From Streptomyces venezuelae (GTDB lineage Bacteria; Actinomycetota; Actinomycetes; Streptomycetales; Streptomycetaceae): a DNA stretch of 64,000 nucleotides. A model generated the notes under the pieces. It saw only the letters and a list, made by a program, of their open reading frames with translations, made no database searches and was not told the origin of the DNA. The translations under genes were made by a program, and so were the position numbers. The stretch covers positions 620,001 through 684,000 of the forward strand of contig NZ_CP029190.1 of the NCBI RefSeq assembly GCF_008642295.1, read 5' to 3'. Positions 1 to 8,520 of the stretch are shown here, in pieces (the first letter of the stretch is position 1; the number at the start of each line of letters is the position of its first letter).

Positions 1-279
1 CTGCGGCTGGTCGACCCCGACGTCCTGGTGGTGCTGGGGGGTACGGCCGGGAAGGCGCTGCTCGGCTCCTCGTTCCGGGTGGGCGAGCGGCGCGGGGTGC
101 TGCTGCCGATGCCGGCCCTGCCCGACGGGAACGGGGACGGGGGCGGGGACGGGGGCGCGGGGCACGGCCGGCTGCTGGCGACGGTCCATCCGTCAGCGGT
201 CCTCCGGGCGGACGACCGGGAATCCGCCTTCGCGGGGCTGGTCGCCGACCTGACCGTGGCCGCGACCGCACTGGAGTGA
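1..279 (+). CDS. UdgX/family 4-type uracil-DNA glycosylase, C-terminal part only
   Basis: The reading frame is open from the first base, so the start lies outside the window. The remaining 92 residues include the strand VLVVLGGTAGKALLG and near the end TVHPSAVLR, which fits the C-terminal HPSAVLR signature of the family 4/UdgX uracil-DNA glycosylases. In that family this loop contacts DNA beside the uracil pocket. A Gly/Asp-rich insertion (NGDGGGDGG) sits between the two and is probably a surface loop. The gene converges on the F420 oxidoreductase gene after a 24-base gap. The iron-sulfur or KRRIH region that separates UdgX from other family 4 enzymes is not visible here, so the subfamily is inferred. 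Confidence 0.75.
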   Translation: MRLVDPDVLVVLGGTAGKALLGSSFRVGERRGVLLPMPALPDGNGDGGGDGGAGHGRLLATVHPSAVLRADDRESAFAGLVADLTVAATALE

Positions 280-303
280 GCAGACAAGCGGCGGACGGCC
301 GGG

Positions 304-1269
304 TCACAGGTGACGCAGGGCGGGGAGCAGCGTGGCCTCGGCCCAGGCCAGGAACGGCTCCTGCCGGTCGCCCCCGATCTGGACGAGGGCGACCTCGGTG
401 AATCCCGCTTCTGCGTACGGACGTACGGCCTCGACGAACGCGTCCACGTCGTTGCCGCAGGGGATGGCTCCGGCGACGTCTTCGGGGCGGGTGTGCTCGG
501 AAGCCTGGTGGAAGCCGGCCGGCCCGGGGAGCTCGGCGTTGACCCGCCAGCCGCCGAGCGCCCAGCGGAACTGGTCGTGGGCCCGGGCCACCGCCGCGTC
601 ACGGTCGGTGTCGTAGCAGACGGGGAGCTGGCCGATGCGTGGTTTGCCGGTGCCGCCGTGGTCGTCGAACTGCCGGAGGAGTTCCTGCCTGGGTTCCGTG
701 GCGATCACGAGATCGCCGTGCCGGCCTGCGATCGCGCAGGACCGGGGCCCGGAGACGGCGATGCCGATCGGGGGCGGCTCGTCGGGGAGATCCCAGAGCC
801 GGGCGTTCTCGACGTCGAAGTGGACGCCATGGTGGCTCACGTACCGGCCGGTGAACATCCGCCGGATGATGTCCACGGCTTCCTCCAGCATTTCCAGGCG
901 TATGTGCGCCGCGGGCCAGCCGGCGGCGACGATGTGCTCGTTCAGGTTCTCGCCCGAGCCGAGCCCCAGCCGGAACCGGCCCCCGGACAGGATCTGCAGG
1001 GTCACCGCCTTCTGTGCGACCACCGCCGGGTGGTAGCGGAAGGTCGGGCAGGTCACGTACGTCATGAGCGGGATGCGGAAGGTCGCCTGCGCAGCCGCGC
1101 CCAGAACGCTCCAGGCGTAGGGCGCGTGGCCCTGGGAGTCGAGCCAGGGGAACGAGTGGTCGGAGATGACGGAGAAGTCGAATCCCGCCTTCTCCGCTCC
1201 GACCACATGGGTCACCAGCTCACGGGGGCCGGCCTGCTCGGTCATCATCGTGTACCCGATGTGCACCAT
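304..1269 (-). CDS. LLM-class F420-dependent oxidoreductase (TIGR03557-like)
   Basis: A 321-residue bacterial-luciferase-fold protein. Members use reduced or oxidised coenzyme F420 in hydride transfer; the TIGR03557 group resembles F420-dependent glucose-6-phosphate dehydrogenase. Visible marks are the N-terminal IGYTMMTEQAGP, SVISDHSFPW and the LGLGSGENLNEH segment around residue 105, all typical of this group. The substrate cannot be read from the sequence. The ATG is followed at once by the family's first strand. The gene is monocistronic, converging with the glycosylase gene. Confidence 0.85.
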   Translation of the reverse strand: MVHIGYTMMTEQAGPRELVTHVVGAEKAGFDFSVISDHSFPWLDSQGHAPYAWSVLGAAAQATFRIPLMTYVTCPTFRYHPAVVAQKAVTLQILSGGRFRLGLGSGENLNEHIVAAGWPAAHIRLEMLEEAVDIIRRMFTGRYVSHHGVHFDVENARLWDLPDEPPPIGIAVSGPRSCAIAGRHGDLVIATEPRQELLRQFDDHGGTGKPRIGQLPVCYDTDRDAAVARAHDQFRWALGGWRVNAELPGPAGFHQASEHTRPEDVAGAIPCGNDVDAFVEAVRPYAEAGFTEVALVQIGGDRQEPFLAWAEATLLPALRHL

Positions 1270-1305
1270 GGGGCGCGCCTAACCGCGATCGGCCGGCCCC
1301 AAACC

Positions 1306-1527
1306 TCACCATTCGGGGTGCACATCGTGGCTGTCGTAGTGGGTGCCCGTCCGAGTCACCCAGGGCCGGAAGCGCAGTGGTCCGGTGTGGTCAAAGGTAT
1401 AGGCCACCGGCTCGCCGGTGTCATCGGTGACGATCACCGCACCTGCCTTCTGCGCGCTGCGCAGTGCGTGCGTCCAGTGCCGCCCTTTCCGGCCGGTCCG
1501 ATAGTCGGGAACCTTGCATTGCGACAT
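1306..1527 (-). CDS. Conserved small hypothetical protein, 73 aa
   Basis: Start MSQCKVPDYR is chosen because a GGGAGGG ribosome-binding site lies just upstream; a longer frame to 1635 is open but has no such site. The protein is basic in its first half (RTGRKGRHWTHALRSAQKAG) and then has a compact beta-like stretch (AVIVTDDTGEPVAYTFDH). No family is recognised. It lies between the F420 oxidoreductase and the alcohol dehydrogenase, on the same strand as both, without tight coupling to either. Confidence 0.6.
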   Translation of the reverse strand: MSQCKVPDYRTGRKGRHWTHALRSAQKAGAVIVTDDTGEPVAYTFDHTGPLRFRPWVTRTGTHYDSHDVHPEW

Positions 1528-1631
1528 CTTCCCGCCCTCCCGTCTCTGTCCCGGGGGATGCCTGATACCCGCAGAAAACCGACCTAACCTCCCAGGGAGC
1601 GCGGGAGGGCGAATAACCTCCCGCGGAGCGG

Positions 1632-2819
1632 TCACGGGGTGAAGAGGATCTTGACGGCGCCGTCACGCTTCTTCTGGAACATCTCGTAGGCGTCCGGTGC
1701 CCGTTCGAGCGGCAGCCGGTGCGTGGCAAAGCCGTCCACTCCGAGGGGGTCCCCGTCGACGAGCAGCGGAAGGATGTCGTCGACCCAGCGCCGGACGTTG
1801 GCCTGGCCCATGCGCAGATGCAGCTGTTTGTCGAACATCGTCAGCAGGGGCAGCGGATCCGCCGCCCCGCCGTACACCCCGGACACGGAAACGGTGCCGC
1901 CCCTGCGGACGAGGTCGATGGCGGTGTGGAGGGCGGAGAGCCGGTCGATCCCGGCGCGCTTCATCAGGGCAGCTGCGAGCGCGTCCGGCAACAGGGTGGT
2001 CATGCCCTGGGCGGCAGCGGCGATACGGCTGCCGTGGGCTTCCATCCCGACCGCGTCCACGACGGCGTCCGGGCCGCGGCCTCCGGTGAGTGCGCGCACC
2101 GCGTCCGTCAGGTCGTCGCCGCTGCACGCCCGGAGGTCCAGGACCTCGATGCCGCGCCGGTCGGCGCGCTCGAGCCGCTCGGGGACGAGGTCGACGCCGA
2201 TGACCGTGCCGGCGCCACGCTGGGCGGCGATGCGCGTGCTCATGTCCCCGATGGGTCCGAGGCCCAGGACGACGACGCTGCCGCCCGGCGGAACGGCCGC
2301 GTACTCGATGGCCTGCCATGCCGTGGGCAGGACGTCGGACAGGTAGACGAAGCGCTCGTCGGACGGCCCGGCCGGGACCCGGATGGGGAGGGTGTTGCCG
2401 AACGGCACCCGCAGGTACTGGGCCTGACCGCCCGGCACCTGACCGTAGAGCTTGGTGTAGCCGAAGAGTGCGGCTCCGGTGCCGTGCTCGTGGACCTGGG
2501 TCGTTTCGCACTGCGACTGGAGGCCCCGGTCACACATGAAGCAGGCGCCGCACGAAATATTGAAGGGGATCACCACCCGGTCGCCGGGCTTCAGGACGGT
2601 GACCTCCGGGCCCACCTCCTCGACGGTGCCCATGGGCTCGTGCCCCAGGATGTCGCCGGGGTCGAGGAAGGCGCCCAGGAGTTCGTAGAGGTGCAGGTCG
2701 GAACCACACAGACCGGTGGTCGTGACCTTGATGATCACGTCATCGGCGTCTCGGATCGCGGGATCGGGCACGGTGTCCACACGGACATCGCGTCTGCCGT
2801 GCCAGGTCAGTGCCCTCAT
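1632..2819 (-). CDS. Zinc-dependent alcohol dehydrogenase, formaldehyde-dehydrogenase-like
   Basis: A 395-residue medium-chain dehydrogenase. Residues near 40-70 hold the catalytic zinc ligands CGSDLH and GHEPMG. Around 100 the structural zinc lobe carries CGACFMC with further cysteines. The Rossmann motif VVVLGLGPIGDMS lies in the middle. Length and the long ETTQVHEHGTGAALFGYTK segment match the glutathione-independent formaldehyde dehydrogenase-like branch, which oxidises alcohols or aldehyde adducts with NAD. The start MRALTWHGRR follows a strong AAGGAGG. It is divergent from the FAD oxidase gene across about 180 bases. Confidence 0.85.
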   Translation of the reverse strand: MRALTWHGRRDVRVDTVPDPAIRDADDVIIKVTTTGLCGSDLHLYELLGAFLDPGDILGHEPMGTVEEVGPEVTVLKPGDRVVIPFNISCGACFMCDRGLQSQCETTQVHEHGTGAALFGYTKLYGQVPGGQAQYLRVPFGNTLPIRVPAGPSDERFVYLSDVLPTAWQAIEYAAVPPGGSVVVLGLGPIGDMSTRIAAQRGAGTVIGVDLVPERLERADRRGIEVLDLRACSGDDLTDAVRALTGGRGPDAVVDAVGMEAHGSRIAAAAQGMTTLLPDALAAALMKRAGIDRLSALHTAIDLVRRGGTVSVSGVYGGAADPLPLLTMFDKQLHLRMGQANVRRWVDDILPLLVDGDPLGVDGFATHRLPLERAPDAYEMFQKKRDGAVKILFTP

Positions 2820-3000
2820 GACGCCTCCTTGGCGGCCGTTCCGCTTCGCGCCTGTCGCAACGCGCGGCCCCCGCCTCTGGCGCGTACCCCCGGCGCTGTC
2901 GGCGAACCGCGCAGCCTCCACTTGGTGGTTTGTGTGCCCTGTGCACGACAATGCGCAGGACGTGTGTCCGTAGTCCCTCCGTGAACCGACTGGAGCCGGC

Positions 3001-4353
3001 GTGAGTTCTTCCCACCGCCCTGACCGTTCCTTCGACGCCGTGCCTGCGCTGGACGGGGAGCTGTGCTTCGACCAGGCCGCCCTCGAAGCGGCGGCCGGCG
3101 ACTTCGGCCGGCTCGTGCACCGGCTGCCCGCCGCGGTCCTCAGGCCCGGCTCGGCCGAGGACGTCGCCGCGATGGTCCGGTACTGCCGCGAGCGCGGCCT
3201 GAAGGTGGCCGCGCGGGGCCAGGGGCACTCCACCCACGGGCAGGCCCAGGTGGCCGACGGGCTCGTGATCGACCTCGGCACCCTGAACTCCATCGAGATC
3301 GACGGCACCACCGCCGCGGTCCAGGGCGGGGCGCTGTGGAGCGCCCTGGTCAAGGCGACCCTGCCGCTGGACCTCACGCCACCCGCCTTCACCGACTACC
3401 TGGAACTGTCCATAGGCGGCACGCTGTCGGCCGGAGGACTGGGCGGGCAGATCGGCCACTACGGCACCCAGGCCGCCAATGTGCTCGAACTCCAGGTCGT
3501 CACCGGCGAGGGCGAGCTGGCGACCTGCTCGCCCACCCTGCGCCCCGACCTGTTCCGGGCCGCCCTCGGCGGCCTCGGGCAGTGCGCGCTGATCACCCGC
3601 GCCACCATCCCGCTGGTCCCCGCCCCCCGCTCCGTACGGTTCTACTCGCTGACCTGCCCGAGCGTGGCCGCGCTCAGCGCACAGCAGGCCGCTCTGGTCG
3701 GGGAGGGACGCTTCGACTACCTCATCGGCGAGGTCGTGTCGCCCTCCCCGGGGGCCTGGACGTATGTGATGGAGGCCGCTGCCTACGATGCGACGGCCGC
3801 CGACGACGCCCGGCTCATCGGCGACCTGGAGCACACCTCGGTCGAGGTCCGGGACGTGCCGTACTTCGACTTCCTCAACCGGATCGCGCCGTCGATGGAG
3901 CAGCTGAAGACCATCGGCGAGTGGCAGCGGCCCCACCCCTGGTACGACAGCCTGCTCCCCGCCTCCTCGGTGGACGCCGTGGTCACGGAGACCCTCGCGA
4001 ACCTCAAGCCCGACGCGATCGGCCTGAGCGCGGTCATCCTGCTGTACCCCATCCCCACCGCCAAGTGCACGACCCCGCTTCCGGTCATGCCGGACGAAGA
4101 ACTCGCCTACCTCTTCTCCCTCCTCAAGACCGCCTCCCCCGGGGCGGACTCCGCGGAGTCGATGGTGGCCGCGAACCGCAGCCAGTACGACGCCACGGTC
4201 GAGGCGGGCGGGCGCTGGTACCCGATCGGGTCGGTCCCGCTCACCCGGGCCGACTGGGAGCACCACTTCGGCGCCTTCTGGGAGGAGTTCTCGGCCGCGC
4301 GGCACCGCTACGACCCCGATGGCATCCTCACGCCGGGCCAGCGCATCTTCTGA
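3001..4353 (+). CDS. FAD-linked oxidoreductase, cytokinin-dehydrogenase-like (PCMH/BBE type)
   Basis: A 450-residue flavoprotein with an N-terminal PCMH FAD-binding domain. RGQGHSTHGQA near residue 75 contains the GHS motif whose histidine binds FAD covalently in cytokinin dehydrogenases. SIGGTLSAGGLGGQ near 140 is a second FAD contact. The C-terminal half carries HPWYDSLLP and ends GILTPGQRIF, both close to cytokinin dehydrogenase patterns. The family oxidises cytokinin side chains or related amines with oxygen or another acceptor. There is no signal peptide, so it is probably cytoplasmic. It starts with GTG. The true substrate in an actinomycete is unknown. Confidence 0.82.
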   Translation: MSSSHRPDRSFDAVPALDGELCFDQAALEAAAGDFGRLVHRLPAAVLRPGSAEDVAAMVRYCRERGLKVAARGQGHSTHGQAQVADGLVIDLGTLNSIEIDGTTAAVQGGALWSALVKATLPLDLTPPAFTDYLELSIGGTLSAGGLGGQIGHYGTQAANVLELQVVTGEGELATCSPTLRPDLFRAALGGLGQCALITRATIPLVPAPRSVRFYSLTCPSVAALSAQQAALVGEGRFDYLIGEVVSPSPGAWTYVMEAAAYDATAADDARLIGDLEHTSVEVRDVPYFDFLNRIAPSMEQLKTIGEWQRPHPWYDSLLPASSVDAVVTETLANLKPDAIGLSAVILLYPIPTAKCTTPLPVMPDEELAYLFSLLKTASPGADSAESMVAANRSQYDATVEAGGRWYPIGSVPLTRADWEHHFGAFWEEFSAARHRYDPDGILTPGQRIF

Positions 4354-4383
4354 CCGCGGCCCGGTCTGCCGCCCGCACCCGGC

Positions 4384-5739
4384 TCAGCGGGTCCGTCGTA
4401 CGGTCACCGTCTTCGGCCGCTGGTACTCGTGCAGCGCCAGGACGCTCAGGTCGGTGCCGTGCCCGGAGGTACCCCGGCCTCCGTGCGGGAGTTCCGCCGT
4501 CTGCACCAGATGGCAGTTGAGCCACGCCTCGCCCGCGTTCAGCCGGGCGACCAGGTCGAGGCCGGCTTCCAGGCCGGTGGTCCACACGCTCGCCGCGAGC
4601 GCCTGCGGGACGCCGTTCGCCAGGGCCAGGGCCGCCTCCGTGCTCTCCGCCTGCTGGACGGTGAGGAGCGGCCCGAAGACCTCCTCGGTGACCGACGGGT
4701 CGTCGTACGGGAGGTCCGCCAGCAGGCGGGCCGGACGCCAGTGCCCCGGCAGCCCCCGGGCCTCCGGGGCGATGCCGGCCGCGAGGTTGCGCTTCGCCCC
4801 GGAGGAGGCGACCAGCCGGTCGTAGCGCTCCGCCTGGTCCGGATTGTTCAGCGGTCCGAAGTCCCGGCCGGCGAGCCGGGCGCCCAGCGCCGCCGCCAGT
4901 CCGGCGACGGTGGCCTCGTAGTTTCCGGCGAGGGTGATCACCCTCGCCGGGGCCGCGCAGCTCTGGCCGGCGTTGTACGTGGCGGCCTCCGCGAGGCGGG
5001 CACAGGTGTCGGCGGGGCTGTCCGGGAGGACGATCGCCGGTGCGTTGCCGCCGAGTTCCAGGCTGACCCGGCGGGTTCCCGCCCGCGCCGCGACATCGGC
5101 TCCGGCCCGGCCGCTGCCGGTGAACGCGACCATGTCCACCGCGGACTCCACGAGCAGCCGGCCGGTGTGCCGGTCCCCCGGGAGGTATCCGAGCACGCCG
5201 GGGCCCAGGACCTGCGCCGCGTGTTCCGCGAGCAGCCGGAGGCTGTCGGGGGTGGTCTCGGCGGGTTTCGCCACCACCGTGTTGCCCGCCGCGAGGGCCG
5301 GGGCGCAGCGCCAGGCGGCCATCAGCAGCGGATAGTTCCACGGCACGATCACCCCGACCACGCCGATCGGCTCCCAGCGGACCCAGCTCTCGTGGCCCGC
5401 CACCAGGTGTCCCGAGGCCGGGGCGGTCCGGGTGCGGGCGGCGGTCGCGTAGAACCGGAACAGGTCGGCCACCTGCTCGATCTCGCCCGCCGTCTCCGTC
5501 CCGGGCTTGCCGGTGCCGGCCTGCTCCCGGGCCGCGTACTCCGTCGCGTGCTCCTCGATCAGGGCCGCGAGACGGTCCAGCCGGCGGCCCCGGTCCTTCG
5601 GTGTCAGAGCGCTCCAGCCGGGGAGGGCGGCGCGGGCCGCGGCCACGGCCTCGGACACCTCCCGCTCCCGGGAGAGCGGTGCGGTGCCGCGCGTCCGCCC
5701 GGTCCGGGGGTCGATGAGCCGGGTGGGTTCCGTGGTCAT
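4384..5739 (-). CDS. Aldehyde dehydrogenase family protein
   Basis: A 451-residue NAD(P)-dependent aldehyde dehydrogenase, slightly shorter than the usual 480-500. Visible are the active-site glutamate in SLELGGNAPAIV, the catalytic cysteine in NAGQSCAAPARV, the Rossmann segment VAFTGSGRAGADVA and the C-terminal EEVFGPLLTV. It resembles the aminobutyraldehyde/betaine aldehyde group, but the substrate is not determined. It begins 37 bases downstream of the asparagine-synthetase-like gene on the same strand, so the two are likely co-transcribed, and an aldehyde or amino-aldehyde intermediate is plausible. Confidence 0.85.
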   Translation of the reverse strand: MTTEPTRLIDPRTGRTRGTAPLSREREVSEAVAAARAALPGWSALTPKDRGRRLDRLAALIEEHATEYAAREQAGTGKPGTETAGEIEQVADLFRFYATAARTRTAPASGHLVAGHESWVRWEPIGVVGVIVPWNYPLLMAAWRCAPALAAGNTVVAKPAETTPDSLRLLAEHAAQVLGPGVLGYLPGDRHTGRLLVESAVDMVAFTGSGRAGADVAARAGTRRVSLELGGNAPAIVLPDSPADTCARLAEAATYNAGQSCAAPARVITLAGNYEATVAGLAAALGARLAGRDFGPLNNPDQAERYDRLVASSGAKRNLAAGIAPEARGLPGHWRPARLLADLPYDDPSVTEEVFGPLLTVQQAESTEAALALANGVPQALAASVWTTGLEAGLDLVARLNAGEAWLNCHLVQTAELPHGGRGTSGHGTDLSVLALHEYQRPKTVTVRRTR

Positions 5740-5776
5740 GGGTTCCTTTCGTTCCTCTTGCCCGAGGCTTCTCGCC

Positions 5777-7564
5777 TCATACCTCGTACGACCTCAGCCA
5801 CAGCTCCAGCGTCAGGACCAGCCAGAGCTTGCCGCCCTGCCGGGGCAGCAGCGTGCCCTCGCCCTTCAGCCAGGTCCTGATGGTGTCCGGGCGGAACAGG
5901 CCGCGTTGCCAGGACCGGTGGCCGAGGAGGAGTTCGCGGCCGAGATCGCGCAGCGGACCGGTCAGCCACTGCTGGACGGGTACCCTCATCCCGCTCTTCG
6001 GGCGGTCGACCACCGTGCCCGGGAGCAGGTCCCGTACGGCCTCCTTGAGGATCCACTTCTCGGCCGTGCCGCGGAGCTTGTACCCCGGCGGCGTGGCGAA
6101 GGCGTGGTCGACGACCGACCGGTCGAAGAGCGGGGAGCGGCCCTCCACGCCCTGGGAGGAGGTCAGGCGTTCCACCTTCGTCAGGATGTGGTGCGCTCCC
6201 TTGGTCCGCAGGTTGCAGTGGAGCAGCCGGTTGAGGAGGTGCGTCATGGCGTACGGGCCGCCGCCGTCGGCCTCCGCGAGCAGGTACGGCTCCACGTGCC
6301 GCTCCAGGCGCGGGGCGTTCCGGGTTGCGTCGAGCACGGGTGCCGTCAGCAGGGCCGGGAGGTCCGTCCAGCACTTGCGGTACGAGCGCAGGTACGCGGT
6401 CGCCCGGTCCTCGTCCCAGGGCGCGCCGGGCGTCCGGTGCATCTCCTGCACCAGCATGGGGAGGTTCTTGGGCCCGCCGAAGACGGGGTCGCCGCCCTCG
6501 CCGTTGAGGACCACGGAGGCGCCGTCCGCGGCGACGGCCTCGGCCAGCATCAGGTTCGGCACCGTCAGCGGGTCCCCCACCGGGCTGTCCAGCAGCGCCG
6601 CGGCTTCGGCGAGCCGCGCCGCCACCGCCGCCCCGGAGACGTTCAGGACGCGGTGCCGGGTGTGGCAGTGGGAGGCCACCAGGCCGGAGTAGCCCAGCTC
6701 GTTCGGCAGGTCGTCGCCGAAGCTGATCGAGTACGTGTGGACGGGGTGGCCGTGCAGTTTCGCCGCCAGGGCGGTGACGAGGGAGCTGTCGATACCGCCG
6801 GACAGCAGCACCGCGGCCGGCTCGGCCCCGGGCAGCCGGATGGCCGTGGCCTGTTCCAACAGGGCGCGCAGGGCCAGGACATGGGCGGTCGGGTCGGAGG
6901 GTGCGGGGTCTTCGACGTCTTCCCGGGGCTCCCAGTGGACGGTTTCGGTCACCCGGCCGTCCCGGGCCAGCCGCAGGACCCGGCCGGGCAGCACCTCGCG
7001 GACCCCGGTGAGCAGGGTCTCCTCGCCGGGCAGATAGGCGAAGGTGAGGAAGGAGCGGACCGCCGACAGGTTCACGGCCGTACCGAGTGCCGGCCAGCGG
7101 CGCAGCGCCCGCAGTGAGGTGGCGGCGGCCCAGGCGCCGTCGGCCCGCGCGTAGTAGAGGGTGCGGGCGCCGACGTGGTCGCGGATCAGGACCAGGTCGG
7201 GGCCGTCGAACACGGCCAGCGCGAACATCCCTTCGGCGAGCGCCACGCCGGCTTCGCCGAGCAGGGCCCAGCAGTGGAGGAGGAGTTCGCCGTCGGGGCA
7301 GTCGGGGGGCGGTGGCGGGGCGGCGGCCCGGGCCCGGAGTGCGGCGAACAGCACCGGGCGGTTGTGGAGGGTGGTCTCGCCGACCGCGGTCCGTCCGAGT
7401 GCCGTGAACGGGCCGGTGGCACGCCCCGGTTCGCCGGTGACCAGGCCCAGTCCCGCGCCCGGTACGTCCGGGGCGCGGCCCGGTCCGGTGGCGACACCCA
7501 TCGCGTCCAGATGGGCGCGGGCCTGCCCGGTGGTGTCGGCCAGACAGACGCAGAAGCGTGCCAT
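5777..7564 (-). CDS. Asparagine synthetase-like amidotransferase lacking the N-terminal catalytic cysteine
   Basis: A 595-residue protein with the two-domain AsnB layout. The N-terminal half (about 1-200) has a glutaminase-like fold including RDHVGARTLYY near 128, but it begins MARFCV: true glutamine hydrolases carry cysteine as residue 2. The C-terminal half has an intact ATP pyrophosphatase loop SGGIDSS (about 255-261) and NGEGGDPVFGG (about 355). This pattern (live synthetase, dead glutaminase) is known in beta-lactam synthetase and lasso-peptide cyclase, which form amide bonds without free ammonia. The start follows GAGAGGAGC; the frame is open upstream through the repeat array, but no ribosome-binding site supports a longer protein. 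No lasso precursor, RRE or protease genes are adjacent. Confidence 0.82.
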   Translation of the reverse strand: MARFCVCLADTTGQARAHLDAMGVATGPGRAPDVPGAGLGLVTGEPGRATGPFTALGRTAVGETTLHNRPVLFAALRARAAAPPPPPDCPDGELLLHCWALLGEAGVALAEGMFALAVFDGPDLVLIRDHVGARTLYYARADGAWAAATSLRALRRWPALGTAVNLSAVRSFLTFAYLPGEETLLTGVREVLPGRVLRLARDGRVTETVHWEPREDVEDPAPSDPTAHVLALRALLEQATAIRLPGAEPAAVLLSGGIDSSLVTALAAKLHGHPVHTYSISFGDDLPNELGYSGLVASHCHTRHRVLNVSGAAVAARLAEAAALLDSPVGDPLTVPNLMLAEAVAADGASVVLNGEGGDPVFGGPKNLPMLVQEMHRTPGAPWDEDRATAYLRSYRKCWTDLPALLTAPVLDATRNAPRLERHVEPYLLAEADGGGPYAMTHLLNRLLHCNLRTKGAHHILTKVERLTSSQGVEGRSPLFDRSVVDHAFATPPGYKLRGTAEKWILKEAVRDLLPGTVVDRPKSGMRVPVQQWLTGPLRDLGRELLLGHRSWQRGLFRPDTIRTWLKGEGTLLPRQGGKLWLVLTLELWLRSYEV

Positions 7565-7589
7565 GTTGCTCCTCTCGGTTGTCCCTCGT

Positions 7590-7890
7590 GTCCTGCACGG
7601 CCCGCGTGACCCGCATGGCCCACGTGACCTGCATGGCCGGCGTGGCCCGCAAGGCCCGCGTAACCGCGAGGCCGGCACGGCCCACGTCGTCCGCATGGCC
7701 GACGTGGCCCGCATGGCCCACGTGGCCCGCATGGCCGACGTGGCCCGCGTAACCGCGAGGCCCGCACGGCCCGCATAGCCCACGTGACCTGCACGGCCGA
7801 CGTGGCCCGCAAGGCCCGCGTAACCGCGAGGCCGGCACGGCCCGCACGGCCCGCACGGCCCGCGTCGCCCGCAAGGCCTGCATGGCCCGC
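7590..7890. repeat. Degenerate 9-bp tandem repeat array upstream of the AsnB-like gene
   Basis: About 300 bases are built from 9-base variants such as GGCCATGCG, GGCCACGTG and GGCCACGTC (minus-strand sense). There is also a higher-order copy: a block of about 43 bases at 7641-7683 recurs identically at 7801-7843, a 160-base offset. All three minus-strand frames stay open through the array and would encode Gly/His/Ala/Val or Arg/Gly/Cys/Pro repeats, but none has a supported start. It fills the gap between the membrane-protein gene and the AsnB-like gene. It is not CRISPR: there are no unique spacers. Confidence 0.85.
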
Positions 7891-7928
7891 GTGGGCCGCG
7901 CAGCGGTCCGCGGCCGGCGTTGGCCCGC

Positions 7929-8477
7929 TCAGCCGAAGTCGTCGTCGGTCCAGGCCTCCGCGTCGCCGTCCCAGCCCGCTTCCCAGCTGTCGTCGCCGGA
8001 GTCCGCGGCGCCGGGGTCACCGCCGCCGCTGTCCCCACCGGAGGACGAGGACGCGGCCTGGGCCTGCTCCTGCTGGCGGCGCAGGGCCTCTTCCTCTGCG
8101 GCGGTCATGCTCAGCGGCGGCAGGTGCGCGGCCGTGATGGCGAGGCTCGCCACCCCCAGGCCGGCGAGCAGCACTCCCATCCGGCCGCCGAAGGAGCTCC
8201 GGTTGACGGTGAGGCGTTCTCCGCGCGCCCAGACCGTGCGGCCGTAGCCGATGTCGCGGGCGTAGGTGGCGGTGCCGTCGGCGAGGGTGCGCTTGATGAC
8301 GCGGTCGCCGAGCAGCTCATCGGTCCCCGAGCCGCCCCGGTTGTCGTGCCAGCGCACCAGGTGGGGGTGGCCGGGGCTGCGGCTGCGCCACTCCTCCAGG
8401 CCGTCCTCGTACCTGCGGTGGACCGTGCCGTCGGCGAGGAGTTCGTCCGCGTAGCCGATCTCTTGGGGCCGGATCAT
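7929..8477 (-). CDS. Hypothetical single-pass membrane protein with acidic tail
   Basis: A 182-residue protein of no recognised family. The N-terminal ~95 residues are hydrophilic and contain two repeat-like blocks (ELLADGTVHRRYEDG and ELLGDRVIKRTLADGTATY), suggesting a small beta-rich domain that occurs twice. A single hydrophobic helix (MGVLLAGLGVASLAITAAHL) follows at about 100-120, then a Gln/Ala coiled stretch and a Ser/Gly/Asp-rich acidic tail ending WTDDDFG. It starts 43 bases after the third paralogue gene on the same strand and probably belongs to the same transcription unit. Confidence 0.6.
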   Translation of the reverse strand: MIRPQEIGYADELLADGTVHRRYEDGLEEWRSRSPGHPHLVRWHDNRGGSGTDELLGDRVIKRTLADGTATYARDIGYGRTVWARGERLTVNRSSFGGRMGVLLAGLGVASLAITAAHLPPLSMTAAEEEALRRQQEQAQAASSSSGGDSGGGDPGAADSGDDSWEAGWDGDAEAWTDDDFG

Positions 8478-8520
8478 CGTGTGCGCACCTCGGGTGTGTG
8501 GAAGGGGTCACGGGGGCCGG

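Noticed and set aside
310..1587. Long plus-strand open frame opposite the F420 oxidoreductase gene
   Set aside because: High GC leaves antisense frames open. It has no homology-like motifs and lies over a clear LLM gene on the other strand.
5777..7564. Lasso-peptide cyclase with an adjacent precursor
   Set aside because: No leader peptide with a core, RRE or transglutaminase-like protease gene is found within several kilobases.
7590..7890. Repeat array considered as CRISPR or as a collagen-like coding region
   Set aside because: There are no unique spacers. All three minus-strand frames are open with no ribosome-binding site, so neither reading is supported.
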